A DNA stretch of 64,000 bases from assembly GCA_036898135.1 (NCBI GenBank), contig CM072512.1, positions 8,801,484 through 8,865,483 on the forward strand. Direction: 5' to 3'. Shown one piece after another: positions 33,241 to 44,264 of this stretch. The stretch's first letter is position 1; every line of letters starts with the position of its first letter. Position numbers and translations under genes: made by a program. This DNA is from Oncomelania hupensis. Lineage: Eukaryota > Mollusca > Gastropoda > Littorinimorpha > Pomatiopsidae. Under the pieces are notes generated by a model. The model did not search any database, was not told the origin of the DNA, and saw nothing but the letters and a program-made list of their open reading frames with translations.

Positions 33241-33320
33241 AGGATGCTACCTCGCGCTTGTTCTTCATTTGGAACTCAAAGCTCGGCGATCTGACGAGAT
33301 CGCTAATACAGAATATAGTC
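33241..33320 (-). mobile_element. Repeat B fragment
   Basis: 'aggatgctacctcgcgcttg' and 'actcaaagctcggcgatctg' match repeat B. Confidence 0.6.
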
Positions 33321-33434
33321 TGTTACTGGAGCTGCAGGGTTAAAGTTATTTTTAAAGTTTTTTTTTCTTCTTCTATTTATTAACTATTGCTATATACAGT
33401 CTCTCCCCCCCACCCCCCACACCGCCAGGATTGT

Positions 33435-34330
33435 TGTTATATATAAAATAGCGCCTTTTCAGTTTAAGGGCTGCTGAAGGTGTTGCTGACCGATGCTGGG
33501 TTTCACTGAAGCGGTCCGAGGCGCCCACTTGCGTCCTAAGGCGCCTCGAGACAACTGAGCCCAATCCTGGACGACCGAGCATGGGAGAGGAAGATGTCTA
33601 ATGCTAGCTGGATGCATTTAAGTAACTGGCGCTCACCCAGCCGGGAACATAAGCGTCAGGGTTTTTAAAGGTCGTGCGATGGCACGAACTAGACCTTTAC
33701 ATTACATTACATTATTATTGCTTTAGGTCCAGCGGACTCTTCCGAGCCAAATCAGGACCGGACAACCCCCGATCCGCATAAAAGATCTGCTGAAACAACC
33801 CTAGTGGTAAAACCGAAAGCTCTCCACCAGCCAGTCACTTTACAATAAAGACATCCCACGCAGGGGACTGCTGAGGCTTCACCCCAACTTATCGAACCCC
33901 CGTTTACAAAAACAAAATAGAATACAAATATCATTATAAATTATCAACAAATCACATACATATAAAATGCCTACATTGCTAAATAATAACATCATAGGAA
34001 GCCTTAGTTATCTCCGGGCAGAAAGCGTCCAATATTCCCAAGCTGATCCAACAGACCTCATACACAAACAAGGAGTCTTGTCCCGGAAGAGTTTTCAAGA
34101 AAAAAGGTAGGAGACTGGTCTAGCGAATAAGACGATGGTATAGCAGATTGATAGAAAAGAGCAGGAATGAGAAAGAGCAAATGAGAAAGACAGCGACAGT
34201 GGGAATTTAAAGCACTAAATTTCCAGAAAGTGGGGATACTATTTATACTGAAACCCCCGGCACCCCAACGGGGGTAACTAGACCTTGGTCTGTACTTCAA
34301 TCCGAAGGACATATAAAAAGATTGGAAGAG
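33435..34330 (-). mobile_element. Diverged SINE-1 interrupted by A-element copy 3
   Basis: The left part (33435-33697) holds the tail and body ('gcgccttttcagtttaaggg', 'gaggcgcccacttgcg', 'cataagcgtcagggttttta') and the right part resumes at 34276 with 'ctagaccttggtctgtactt' and 'caatccgaaggacata'. The interruption is A-element copy 3. Confidence 0.75.
33698..34275 (-). mobile_element. A-element copy 3 (full length)
   Basis: Flanked by the perfect 11-bp duplication AACTAGACCTT (33687-33697 and 34276-34286), which belongs to the SINE-1 target. Tail (TGTAA)n; 5' end ACCCCCGTTGGGGTGCC. The sense frame is broken by frameshifts. Confidence 0.92.
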
Positions 34331-35220
34331 TTTGGTTGGGGGTGAAGAGGTAGGTAAGGGGTGGGGGGGGGGGTGTTTACAGGAAATAAAACGAAACAGC
34401 TGTGCATGATTGACAAGGCACACAGCAACAAGATGCAGGATCTGTCTTGTCAAAGAAGGGTCAAAGTGCAAAGAACGTTCAACGGGGTACTCTGGTTCCG
34501 TCGACGGAAGTTCATAAATTCTCCGAAAAGTTGTTTCAAGAGTTTTGCAGGCCGAAGTAGGAACTGTCAGAAGAGGATGCCGGATTCCTGAAATAGGAAA
34601 CAGCTAGTCTTTACAAATCGATCTGGGCGCAGGGATAAAGGAGGGAAAAAACAAGTTTTTTGCAGCATTGGAAATGCTTGAGTTGAGAAGAGGAAGTGTT
34701 TATAAAATAACCAGTGGAGTGCTGGTCTGGCTGGCTGGCTCTATATTATTTGCATGCAGTTGGTAAACGTTTTGTGTAACGTTACTTTTATGATTACTCT
34801 GACAATACTATTCTGTCTGATCTCTTCCACATCTTCACTCTTTCTGCACTGTTCGCCATATTGCTGACTGACTGTGGCATTTTATACAACCTGTTAGTAT
34901 TGTTTTTTAATTGCATGAAAGACTGTGATGTTTAATGTTTATACTGTATTTTCTACTTTAAAAACTATGGTATTGCTTTTAAGGACTTGTTTAAATTATG
35001 CCATTTGTATATCAGGGATTGTCTCACGATATTGTTGTTTGTAATTATTTTTACGCTTGTTATTTTGTGTTTGGTGTTTGATTGTCTGTGCTATTTTGTA
35101 TTTTGTACAAATGTGTATGTTGTTTTTAATATAGTAGTGTAATTTTTATTGTGTTTGGTTTTGGTGACTGCTATTGTTTCTGCTATGTATGTATTGCTAT
35201 TTTAGTGTTGTAATCAAATG
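34331..35220. other. No recognised gene
   Basis: G-run near 34360; AT- and TG-rich sequence after 34750. No supportable frame. Confidence 0.4.
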
Positions 35221-35221
35221 T

Positions 35222-35413
<192 letters not shown>

Positions 35414-35510
35414 GATTACTACAGTTAAACTTAAAATTGTTAGACTTTGTGTATTTAGGTTGTATGAGTCTCCATGCCTGAATATGAAAGTGAGGTCTAA
35501 AATAGCTTTG

Positions 35511-35755
35511 TCCCACCGCCGTAGCTCTAGTGGTAAAGCGTTCGCCTGGCTCACCAATGACCCAGGCTCGAATCCTGTGATGGGTAAAATAAAAGTGGCC
35601 ATTTTTCACTGACCATTTTAGCAGTATGATTGCTCTGGTGGTTCAGTGTTGATTTAGGTCCCTACGCCTTGTTCCCTGGGATGGTTATCCCCGGCTGCCG
35701 TGTCGCCAATGGTGGGTGTAGACGTTAAACCTCAATGTTTGTTCATTTTCAAAAT
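35511..35755 (+). mobile_element. SINE-3, tRNA-derived
   Basis: Head 'gtagctctagtggtaaagcg' and 'caggctcgaatcctg' give clear A-box and B-box words spaced as in a tRNA. The body ('ttccctgggatggttatccc', 'tgtcgccaatggtgggtgta') and 3' end 'gacgttaaacctcaatg' are unlike SINE-1. The missing acceptor stem pairing and the 245-bp length argue against a functional tRNA gene. Confidence 0.7.
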
Positions 35756-35814
35756 AACATTCGTGTTAAGGCGTTAACATAAATTATTGAATTGAATTTA
35801 TTTTATTTATTCAG

Positions 35815-35900
35815 TCGATCTTATATAGCGCACTTCCAGATCAAGAGCTGCTCAAGGCGCTGGCCGATGCAGGATCTAACTCAAGCCGCCTGAATTCAAT
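35815..35900 (-). mobile_element. SINE-1, 3' end only
   Basis: 'cttatatagcgcacttccag' and 'gctcaaggcgctggccgatg' then 'gatctaactcaagccgcc'. It stops where GGAAT-type repeats begin (35895-35922). Confidence 0.8.
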
Positions 35901-36089
35901 GGAATGGAATGGAATTCTTTCGAATTGTGTCTGGGATAGCTAAAACATAATATGTAATTTATGATCCCATTGGATTATTGATGTTATTGTATAGCGCACG
36001 TTGAAGCTTAAAGAGCTACCCAGGATGCAGTCCATCGAGACTTAACATGCATATAAACGTCTCCAAGAAGCGTTACAAAATATTTTGCT

Positions 36090-36177
36090 GCAAGCTTGCA
36101 CGTGGTGTGAAATTATGGGACACAGATTTGCTCCAACCAGCGGAAAGAAACCGGAGTACCGGTGGAAACCCTCGGTG

Positions 36178-36223
<46 letters not shown>

Positions 36224-36255
36224 GAGAAAGAGACAGAGACAGAGACAGAGTTGGG
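36090..36255. repeat. (GA)n microsatellite with conserved flank
   Basis: 'gaaaccggagtaccggtgga' at 36149-36168 is shared with 22358 (repeat B neighbourhood). GA and CAGAGA units follow at 36179-36250. Confidence 0.75.
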
Positions 36256-36777
36256 GGACGGGGTATAGAGAGACTCGTCATTTTCAGAATCACTTTTTCC
36301 TGCTGAAGTTCCACATCCCTACTTCACAAATATCTCCAGCGACATTCTCTTTCCACTCTTTTCCTGTGTAGAGGACGACTATGTTATTTATGTCAGTGTG
36401 GGGATGGGATCAGGGTAAGTAGCGTCGCCTTAAGACGCGGAACACGTCTTTGCAGCGTGCCTACACAGGCGGAATGGCAGGCGGAATGGGCAACTTTATT
36501 CAGACCACCGAGTTTCCCAAACTTAACGACGTTTTTGCTATCTGCGAGAACGTTACAATCAACAGTGATAACACTGAACCCAGTGCCAAAGAAATTAATC
36601 CCCACTTTTGCCAGTGTTTGCTTTGTGAGGGGTGTGTGTGTCTGTCAGTCTAACAAGACCTTCCACTGGTTCTCTATAACAGATAGTGACTTCGTTTGTC
36701 TATTAAAGGGCCCCAATTCGAAGGCTTTGTTAACTCTTGGCAAAAACGAGTATACCCTAAAATTGGCATTTTTTAAG
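36256..36777. other. Unassigned sequence with coding-like frames
   Basis: Two overlapping plus frames (36450-36653 and 36457-36780) read plausibly (for example FPKLNDVFAICENVTINSD) but I recognise no family and see no clear exon limits. It abuts the 33-bp array. Confidence 0.3.
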
Positions 36778-38484
36778 TGACACAATGATAAAGTGGGCTT
36801 TGTTATCACATTACACAATGATACAGTGGGCTTTGTTATCACATTACACAATGATAACTTGGGCTTTGTTATCACATTACACAATGATAAAGTGGGCTTT
36901 GTTATCACACTACACAATGGTACAGTGGGCTTTGTTATCACATTACACAATGATAAAGTGGGCATTGTTATCACATTACACAATGATAAAGTGGGCTTTG
37001 TTATCACAGTACACAATGATAAAGTGGGCATTGTTATCACATTACACAATGATAAAGTGGGCTTTGTTATCACAGTACACAATGATAAGGTGGGCTTTGT
37101 TATCACATTACACAATGATAAAGTGGGCTTTGTTATCACATTACACAATGGTAAAGTGGGCTTTGTTATCACATTACACAATGATAAGGTGGGCTTTGTT
37201 ATCACATTACACAATGATAAAGTGGGCTTTGTTATCACATTACACAATGATAAAGTGAGCTTTGTTATCACATTTCTATCCTATCCTATCCTGTCCCGTA
37301 ACCCGGAGGTCGTAGGGGCACCACAGACGATCGTTTAACCAGCATACTGCATCCCTCTCTGTCCTCAGCAGCCCTGACGGCTTCACTCAGTGTCAAACCA
37401 ATCCATTCTCGAATGTTGTCATCCCACCTATTTTTCGGTCTCCCTCTTCTTCTACCTCCTTGCACTGTGCCTTGCAGGTTGGTCTTTGCAAGGCCTGATG
37501 ATCTGGTGACGTGGCCATACCATTTAGTGGTACTTCGCCCTGCCCTGAATCCTGCTTGTTCTTCAGCTATGATTTGTTCAACTTGGGGTTTCAACCTGTT
37601 GAGTATTATTTTCAGGAGGACCTTGCTGGGATGGCTGATGAGGCTGATGGTAAAGTGGGCTTTGTTATCACATTGCACAATGATAAAGTGGGCTTTGTTA
37701 TCACATTACACAATGATAAAGTGGGCTTTGTTATCACATTACACAGTGATAAAGTGTGCTTTGTTTTCACATTACACAATGATAAAGTGGGCTTTGTTAT
37801 CACATTACACAATGATAAAGTGGGCTTTGTTATCACATTACACATTGATAAAGTGGGCTTTGTTATCACATTACACAATGATAAAGTGGGCTTTGTTATT
37901 ACATTACGCAATGATAAAGTTTGCTTTGTTATCACATTACACAATGATAAAGTGGGCTTTGTTATCACATTACACATTGATAAAGTGGGCTTTGTTATCA
38001 CATTACACATTGATAAAGTGGGCTTTGTTATCACATTACACAATGAAAAAGTGGGCTTTGTTATCACATTACACAATGATAAAGTGGGCTTTGTTATCAC
38101 ATTACACAATGATAAAGTAGGCTTTGTTATCACATTACACATTGATAAAGTGGGCTTTGTTATCACATTACACAATGATAAAGTGGGCTTTGTTATCACA
38201 TTACACAATGATAAAGTGGGCTTTGTTATCACATTACACAATGATAAAGTGGGTTTTGTTATCACATTACACAATGGATAAAGTGGGCTTTGTTATCACA
38301 TTACACAATGATAAAGTGGGCTTTGTTATCACATTACACAATGATAAAGTGGGCTTTGTTATCACATTACACAATGATAAAGTGGGCTTTGTTATCACAT
38401 TACACAATGATAAAGTGGGTTTTGTTATCACATTACACAATGGATAAAGTGGGCTTTGTTATCACATTACACAATGATAAAGAA
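36778..38484. repeat. 33-bp minisatellite, split by an RTE-like insertion
   Basis: About 15 units on the left (36778-37274) and 25 on the right (37651-38484). The unit contains TGATAAAGTGGGCTTTGTTA followed by TCACATTACACAA. Because 33 is a multiple of three, all frames stay open and give 11-residue peptide repeats (NDKVGFVITLH or NVITKPTLSLC); these are not taken as genes. Rare 34-bp units (38274, 38441) break the frame. Each unit can fold through TGATAA/TTATCA. There are no unique spacers. Confidence 0.95.
37275..37650 (-). pseudogene. RTE-like LINE, internally deleted copy inside minisatellite
   Basis: On minus it starts near the fingers (ISHPSKVLLKIILNRLKPQ, then EEQAGFRAGRSTT) and jumps straight to KWYGHVTRSSGLAKTNLQG and GRRRGRPKNRWDDN, ending at GYGTG-stop and a (GGATA)n tail (37275-37298). 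The palm with the catalytic Asp residues is deleted, in frame, giving 130 open codons. 5' truncation and tail fit retrotransposition. Array sequence flanks both sides. Confidence 0.88.
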
Positions 38485-38489
38485 GGCTT

Positions 38490-39220
38490 TCGTTGCTCAA
38501 ACCAACCGCTACAGTTTGAATTTTTCATTTTGATTGTGACAGGGAGTGATTGTTCCTAACTAACGGTACATAGAAGAACATAACAGTGTGACCTTTGATC
38601 CTATGTCTGAGTAAACAACGAAACTGAAGCGTGGGTCTTTGGTGTCTGGAGTAGGGACGGGTCTGATTTATCAACCTCAAACGAAAAGACTTACCGAGCA
38701 ATTATTATTATTGGTTCTTTCTCTTACCGGCTTTGGTATATGCTATTTTTAGCTCCAGAATGCTGGTCGGCCAGCCAAGGGCTGTTGTTATTAATAATAG
38801 GCACACAAGACTACGGAAAATATTCATTTAAAAAAAACAACAACAACCTATACTATCGAAAAAGTTGTTTTTTTGTTGTCAGCTTATTTTATTCAGTGGG
38901 GCAACACTCATTGTGAATGATAAAAGAATCTATGGAAGGAGCATGGTCAAAGTGGGTCCCTTTAAGTTAGCAGAGTTTGATGCTATATTTCATGCTTTAG
39001 ATTAATTACGTTTGCTGTAAAGGTAAAGGCGTTTCCCCTATAAAAAAAACACGTTTGGTCGTTGAGGGCTTTCTCTTTTCTCTGAGCCAGCTTTATGAAG
39101 GTCGGGCCCATCGACTCATTTTTTATCCATCTTGTATACGAACTTTTAAAAGTGATTAAAAGTTACAAACATCGTGAAGCTGTTGTAAACAAGGGTGATG
39201 AGTTTCAAATCAGTGGGTAG
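38490..39220. other. No recognised gene
   Basis: Unique-looking, AT-rich. A weak SINE-2-like piece may lie at 39015-39115 ('gtaaaggtaaaggcgtttcc'). Confidence 0.35.
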
Positions 39221-39222
39221 AT

Positions 39223-39260
39223 TACCGTCCCCGGACACAACAGCGTATAGGGGACTGGGG
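39223..39260 (-). mobile_element. E-element 3' fragment
   Basis: 'taccgtccccggacac' and 'gcgtataggggac' match the 3' end of the E-element at 28051-28818, without the AAATG tail. Confidence 0.6.
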
Positions 39261-39289
39261 TAAGCTAATGAGTTTGTGGCCAATGCTCG

Positions 39290-39525
39290 TTTTTATCCGA
39301 AGCCAGTGGAGTCCTCGCATTTGCAGAACTAATGTAAAAGTTTGGAGCGAATGCATTATTTTAACTGGAAGCCAGTGGAGTTTATGAAAGGCAGCGCTAA
39401 CGTAAGGTCGCGACTCAGTGTGCGGGCAACGCCGTGTTTAATTGGAAACCAGTGGAGTGAAAAACAGACCAAATGTACCATTTTGTCGTCAATGCGATTT
39501 TCCACTGGAAGCCAGTGGAGGTCAC
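39290..39525. repeat. Four-fold CTGGAAGCCAGTGGAG motif at 65-77 bp spacing
   Basis: The motif occurs at about 39299, 39366, 39443 and 39506, each with a partly conserved 'tttta' or 'ttta' before it. In the last copy CCACTGG-AAG-CCAGTGG is a perfect hairpin. Read on minus the motif gives LHWLPV, a common LINE reverse transcriptase word, but its repetition at short intervals is not explained by one LINE. Confidence 0.5.
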
Positions 39526-40159
39526 ATAAGAAAGGGTGAATATCACGTCCGTGCGTTCTGTCTCTAAGGTTGGCTACAGCTCGTAGCTGCGAATTAAAAC
39601 CCCTTTGTTTTGTGTGTTCAGACTACTGTAAAAATCTATCGCTGAACTATATCGTTCTTAAATTCGTATCTTGCGTTTTCGCTGTATATTTTAATGTAAC
39701 AGAGTCCCTTAAACGTGTATCGATTTACCTTTCTGTGTATGTGTATGTACATGTCCGTGTCCATGTACGTGGGTGTGTGTGTGTGTCTGTGTGTGTGCCT
39801 GTGTGTGTGTCTGTGCATTATCATTTCGTGATTATAGCTTGTCTGTGATGTAGTATATACACAGGTCCATTTTTGATAGTGTATTTATCCAGTGCACGCG
39901 ATTGCGCTTATAGTTGCTACCGCGTCTGTAAAAGATCTCTTAAATGAAGTCGTTGTGTAGATGTTTGTGTGTGTGTTGTGTGTGTGTGTTGTGTGCGTTG
40001 TGTGTGTGTGTGTGCGAGACCGTTTACTAACCTCGGGGCAATCTCCATATGTGCAATAATGTATGTTTATCATTTGGCTGAATACATTTTGTATTGTAGT
40101 GTGTATTCTGTAGTAAGATAAACATACAACAGTATTATTACACGGGCTGATCATTCTCA
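39526..40159. other. GT-rich tracts, no recognised gene
   Basis: GT microsatellites at 39770-39825 and 39965-40015; otherwise no feature. Confidence 0.5.
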
Positions 40160-40330
40160 TAATAATGTTGAATTGTTCTTATAGACCGCTTTTCCATCCC
40201 AAAGAGCAGCTCAAGGTGCTGTTAAAGAACGTGGCGTAACACAAGCCGCCCTAAGAGCGCCAACTTGCTGCTTGATTTGCGGTCCCTCACGCCTTAGATA
40301 ACTGAGCGGTCTTAAACGAGCAAAGAGGGA
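40160..40330 (-). mobile_element. Diverged SINE-1, 3' half
   Basis: 'gttcttatagaccgcttttc', 'gagcagctcaaggtgctgtt', 'cacaagccgccctaagagcg' and 'agataactgagcgg' preserve the order of the SINE-1 3' half in reverse. Confidence 0.6.
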
Positions 40331-40344
40331 GAGGATACTTTTTT

Positions 40345-40592
<248 letters not shown>

Positions 40593-40599
40593 ATAATTA

Positions 40600-41582
40600 T
40601 TATTATCTTATCCTATCCCGTAACTCGAAAGACGTTTGGGGCACCACAGGTGATCGTATACATTACATTACATGATTATTGCATTTGGTCCAGCGGACTC
40701 TTCCGAGCCAAATCAGGACCGGACAACCCCTGATCCGCATAAAAGATCTGATGAAACAACCCTAGTGGTAAAACTGAATACTCTCCACCATCCAGTCACT
40801 TTACAATAAAGACATCCCACGCAGGGGACGCTGAGGCTATACTCTAATTTATCGAACCCCCGTTTACAAAAACAGAATTGAATACAAACATCATTATAAA
40901 TTATCAACAAAACACATACATAAAAAATGCCTACATTGCTAAATATCAACATCATAGTAAGCCCTAGTGACCACCTTGCAGAAAGCGTCCAATATTCCCA
41001 AGCTGATCCAACAGACCTCACACACAAATAAGGAGTCTTGTCCCGGAGGAGTTTTCAAGAAAAAAAGTAGGTGACTGGTCTAGCGAAGAAGAAGATAGTA
41101 TAGCAGATTGATAGAACAGAGCAGGAATGAGAAAGAACAAATGAGAAAGACAGCGGCAGTGGGAATTTAAAGCACTAAATTTCCAGAAGATGGGGATACT
41201 ATTTATACTGAAACCCCCGGCACCCCAACGGGGGTAGGTGATCGTTTATCCAGCGTACTCCATCTTTCTCTGTCCTCAGTAACCCTCATGGCTTCGCTCA
41301 GTGTCAAACCAGCCCATTCTCGATTGTTATCCTCCCACCTCCTTTTTTGTCTCCCTCTTATTCTGCCTCTTTGCACCGTGCCTTGCAGGTTGGTCTTTGC
41401 AAGGCCTGATGCTTTGATTACGTGGCCATACCATCGGAGTTTCTGTTTCTTCACCACTGTGAGCATGTCATCGTGTTGCCGAATGGCTTGCGTGATGGTC
41501 TGTCGGACTTCGTCGTTGGTGATGAGCTTGGTATAGGAAATGCCCAAAAGTCTTCTGTAGCACCCTCATCTCCATGCTATTC
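40600..41582 (-). pseudogene. RTE-like LINE 3' end, interrupted by A-element copy 4
   Basis: Tail 'cttatcctatcccgtaactc' at 40602-40624; after the A-element the coding part resumes at 41246 and reads, on minus, a TKLITNDEVRQTITQAIRQ segment, then KKQKLRWYGHVIKASGLAK and GRIRGRQKRRWEDNNREWAG. Removal of the A-element and one target duplication restores continuity of the target, showing the order of events. Confidence 0.85.
40658..41235 (-). mobile_element. A-element copy 4 (full length)
   Basis: Flanked by AGGTGATCGT (40648-40657 and 41236-41245), 10 bp, taken from the RTE-like target. Tail (TGTAA)n. Longest uninterrupted sense frame of the family: 104 codons at 40713-41027, starting MCVRSVGSAWEYWTLSA. 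Confidence 0.92.
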
Positions 41583-41600
41583 AGACAATAATAATAGTAA

Positions 41601-41838
41601 TACCAGAGCATCAGGCCTTGCAAAAACCATCCTGCAGGGCACGGTGCCAGGATCCAGAAGAAGAGAGAGACAGAAAAAGAGATGTGAGGACAACATTCGA
41701 GAATGGATTGGCTTGACACTGAGCGACGCCATGAGGGTTGCTGAGGACAGAGAAATATGGAGAACGTTGGTTAAACGATAAACTGTGGTGCCCAAACGAC
41801 CTTCGAGTTACGGGATAGGATTGCATAGGATAGGATTA
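41601..41838 (+). pseudogene. RTE-like LINE 3' end, inverted relative to its neighbour
   Basis: Plus frame reads RASGLAKTILQGTVPGSRRR, then EDNIREWIGLTLSDAMRVAE; tail GGGATAGGATTGCATAGGATA. With the minus-strand copy just to its left it forms a head-to-head inverted repeat of about 230 bp per arm. Confidence 0.82.
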
Positions 41839-43071
41839 TTATTATCTTCATGCGGCACTCATTCGTCGAGGACATGACCGTCTGAATCTTTAATTCGTTT
41901 CTATTCAATCATACAAATGTTTATCACTATCAAGGGAATGATGCACAATAAAAGCACGTAATATAAACGACAGTTCTTAAACACCCAACACGGGTTTACC
42001 TCAACAAATGTTAATTGTAGAGATTCGTTCATTTTTCTTACCTATACGCTTACTAACAACATTTTTAAAAAACTTTGTTAATAATAAATTCATTAAAATA
42101 CAATGTCAGAATACAGTTTTAATATTAGTCCGCGTGATGGAACCATAGCCTAATTAAAACCGCTAAAGACGTTTATAAGGCTTCTTTAAACGGCAAGTCT
42201 TTTGCGCGGGGTGATGCATGTATTTGTGGTGCCTGGTCCGCATGATGCATTAGCGAGTCGTTCAGTCTCTTTCCCTTCTTTTTCCAAGATTTCTTCTAGC
42301 CGGCCAACATCTCTGCGCGTCTTGTAATTGGGCGCACCCGCTTTCCGATGCCAAAGGATGACTGATAAATGTAAAACTTGTTGTCCGAGGAGCCGGCGCG
42401 CTGATAGCGGATGGGGTGGGGGTGATGAGAATTCGGTAGGGCCCATAAACAGGATTAGCTGTGAGGGAAAGAGGGCTGGAGTGAGTGGGGTGAAGGGAAT
42501 GGGGGTAGAAGTGGGAGAGGGGGGAGGGGGAGAGGACATTCTTTTGCCAGCAACACGGACATTGCATAGCGAGGCTTCAGTCATTTTTGCTGAAGGAATG
42601 ATAGGAAAAGGACTGAGGAAGAGGGATGAAGAACAAAAGATAGTGACTGACTACTGCTGAGTATAAAGCAAACGAATCCTCCCCAACCCCAACCCCACCC
42701 CCACCCCCCCCCACCCCCCAAAAAAAGAAAGAAAAATAAAAAAGAGAAATGTTGTGGTTGTCTTTCCTAAACAAGCTGGGACTGGAGTCCAATGACAGGA
42801 TGTTGGATATCATAGTTTTAACAAGAGGAATAAGGGTTGATGGGTAGATGGAGGAAGTAAGAAGAGGAGGAGGAGGTGACGTGAAGTGAACGTCGTCCTG
42901 AAGTCGAATCCAAAGTCTTTTTTCTATCATATTTGGGTAAACCATCATTTTACATTGTGAAAAAAAGAAAAGAAAGAATATTAAGAAAAGATTATGAGAT
43001 CATAATAACAGTCAAGAATTGTGCTAAACTGGCAAGAATAGTGAATACTCGTTATGATAATATTTGCCTGT
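41839..43071. other. No recognised gene
   Basis: Overlapping frames at 42186-42660 and 42577-42948 are GC/A-biased and have no motif; C-run near 42690-42720. Confidence 0.35.
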
Positions 43072-43131
<60 letters not shown>

Positions 43132-43132
43132 T
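43072..43132. repeat. (GT)n microsatellite
   Basis: About 29 GT units. Confidence 0.95.
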
Positions 43133-43256
43133 GTATGTGTGCGCGTATATTCATGGAATTAGGGGTGCTAAACTTGCCTTTTATGCACAAAATGGGACAT
43201 TTAGCTGGCGCCCCACTTTTTTTCAACCCCCCATTTTGTTCTAAGCACGTTTGGAC

Positions 43257-43314
43257 TGATTGATTGATTGTTGCTTTAGGTCCAGCGGACTCTTCCGAGC
43301 CAAATCAGGACCGT
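43257..43314 (-). mobile_element. A-element copy 7, extremely 5'-truncated
   Basis: Only the last ~45 bases of the family plus a (CAAT)n tail remain, yet the insert is flanked by the perfect 11-bp duplication CACGTTTGGAC (43246-43256 and 43315-43325). Strong proof of target-primed insertion with 5' truncation. Confidence 0.9.
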
Positions 43315-43514
43315 CACGTTTGGACAAATTTGAAGAAAAAGGGTTAGGATAAGAGTTACGGTTAGAAGACGAAATGGGTAATCTTTCTGACAAAAAGAGC
43401 CATTTAAAAAATCCAATTCTTTACTTTTTAGATGAATTTTGCGTTCTGTCCGTAAAAAAACCCACTTTCTGATGATTATATTTCGTCCCAAACCCCAATT
43501 TGCCATGAATACAA

Positions 43515-43547
43515 ACTTGAGTGTTAGTGTGTGTGTGTGTGTGTGAG

Positions 43548-43596
<49 letters not shown>
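43515..43596. repeat. (GT)n then (GA)n microsatellite
   Basis: GT units pass directly into GA units at 43567. Confidence 0.9.
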
Positions 43597-43597
<1 letters not shown>

Positions 43598-43719
43598 TTT
43601 ATCAACATGGAGGCAATTTGCAGTTGTTGTAATGTTCTGTTGTCATTTGGTTGAATAAATAAATTCTAGTATTGTGTTATCTGATCATAAAAGAAAAAAA
43701 ATAATAATCATAATAATAA

Positions 43720-43945
43720 TAATGGATGATATATACGCGCCTTTCCCCAAATCAATCAAGCTCAAAGCGCGGCGATCTGTACCAACATACACACTCACCT
43801 GTCTCATCCACCCTCACACACACGCAACAAAATACACATCCATCACTCAAACAGTTGGTGTAAAGGCAGGGAGATCGCTGTTGAAAGACGGATAGAAAAT
43901 CGAATTTTTATTTTTGAAAGTTTTATATTGACTGCGTCCAGTATC
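43720..43945 (-). mobile_element. Repeat B copy
   Basis: Second well-preserved copy, aligned with 22112-22330 through most of its length; its tail is (ATT)n on minus, where the other copy has (TGA)n. Confidence 0.7.
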
Positions 43946-44264
43946 ATTCTGATGATCAATCGAGCAAGAACCTTAATTTTTGTTGTTTTTGTTTTTTAGT
44001 TTGAAGTTCGTCTTCTGTGACCACCTTGTAACCAGTTTTGCACTGGAAATAATAACAAGGACAACATCAAGCATATGAACACAATTATTCCAGAGATGGA
44101 GTTTTTTCCCAGAAAATCTTCAACTTTACACTATAGGTTGTAGGACTGCTCTTCCAACAGCCTAGAGATTTGCAAGCTCTGCAACAATGTGCAGCAACTC
44201 ATGCTGCCTCATTTTATGATGAGAAAAATCTTCTGTCCTTTCAATCTGGAACGAAGATTTAGAG

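Noticed and set aside
35511..35590. Functional tRNA genes at 35511, 49092, 55411, 60015
   Set aside because: A- and B-box words are present, but acceptor stems do not pair and each is joined to a SINE body or tail.
37251..37676. A ~26-bp target duplication of the RTE-like copy in the minisatellite
   Set aside because: Any insertion in a tandem array would show repeated flanks, so the duplication cannot be measured.
36778..38484. CRISPR-like array or repetitive protein gene
   Set aside because: Units follow each other head to tail without spacers, and frames are open only because the period is 33 bp; peptide repeats exist equally on both strands.
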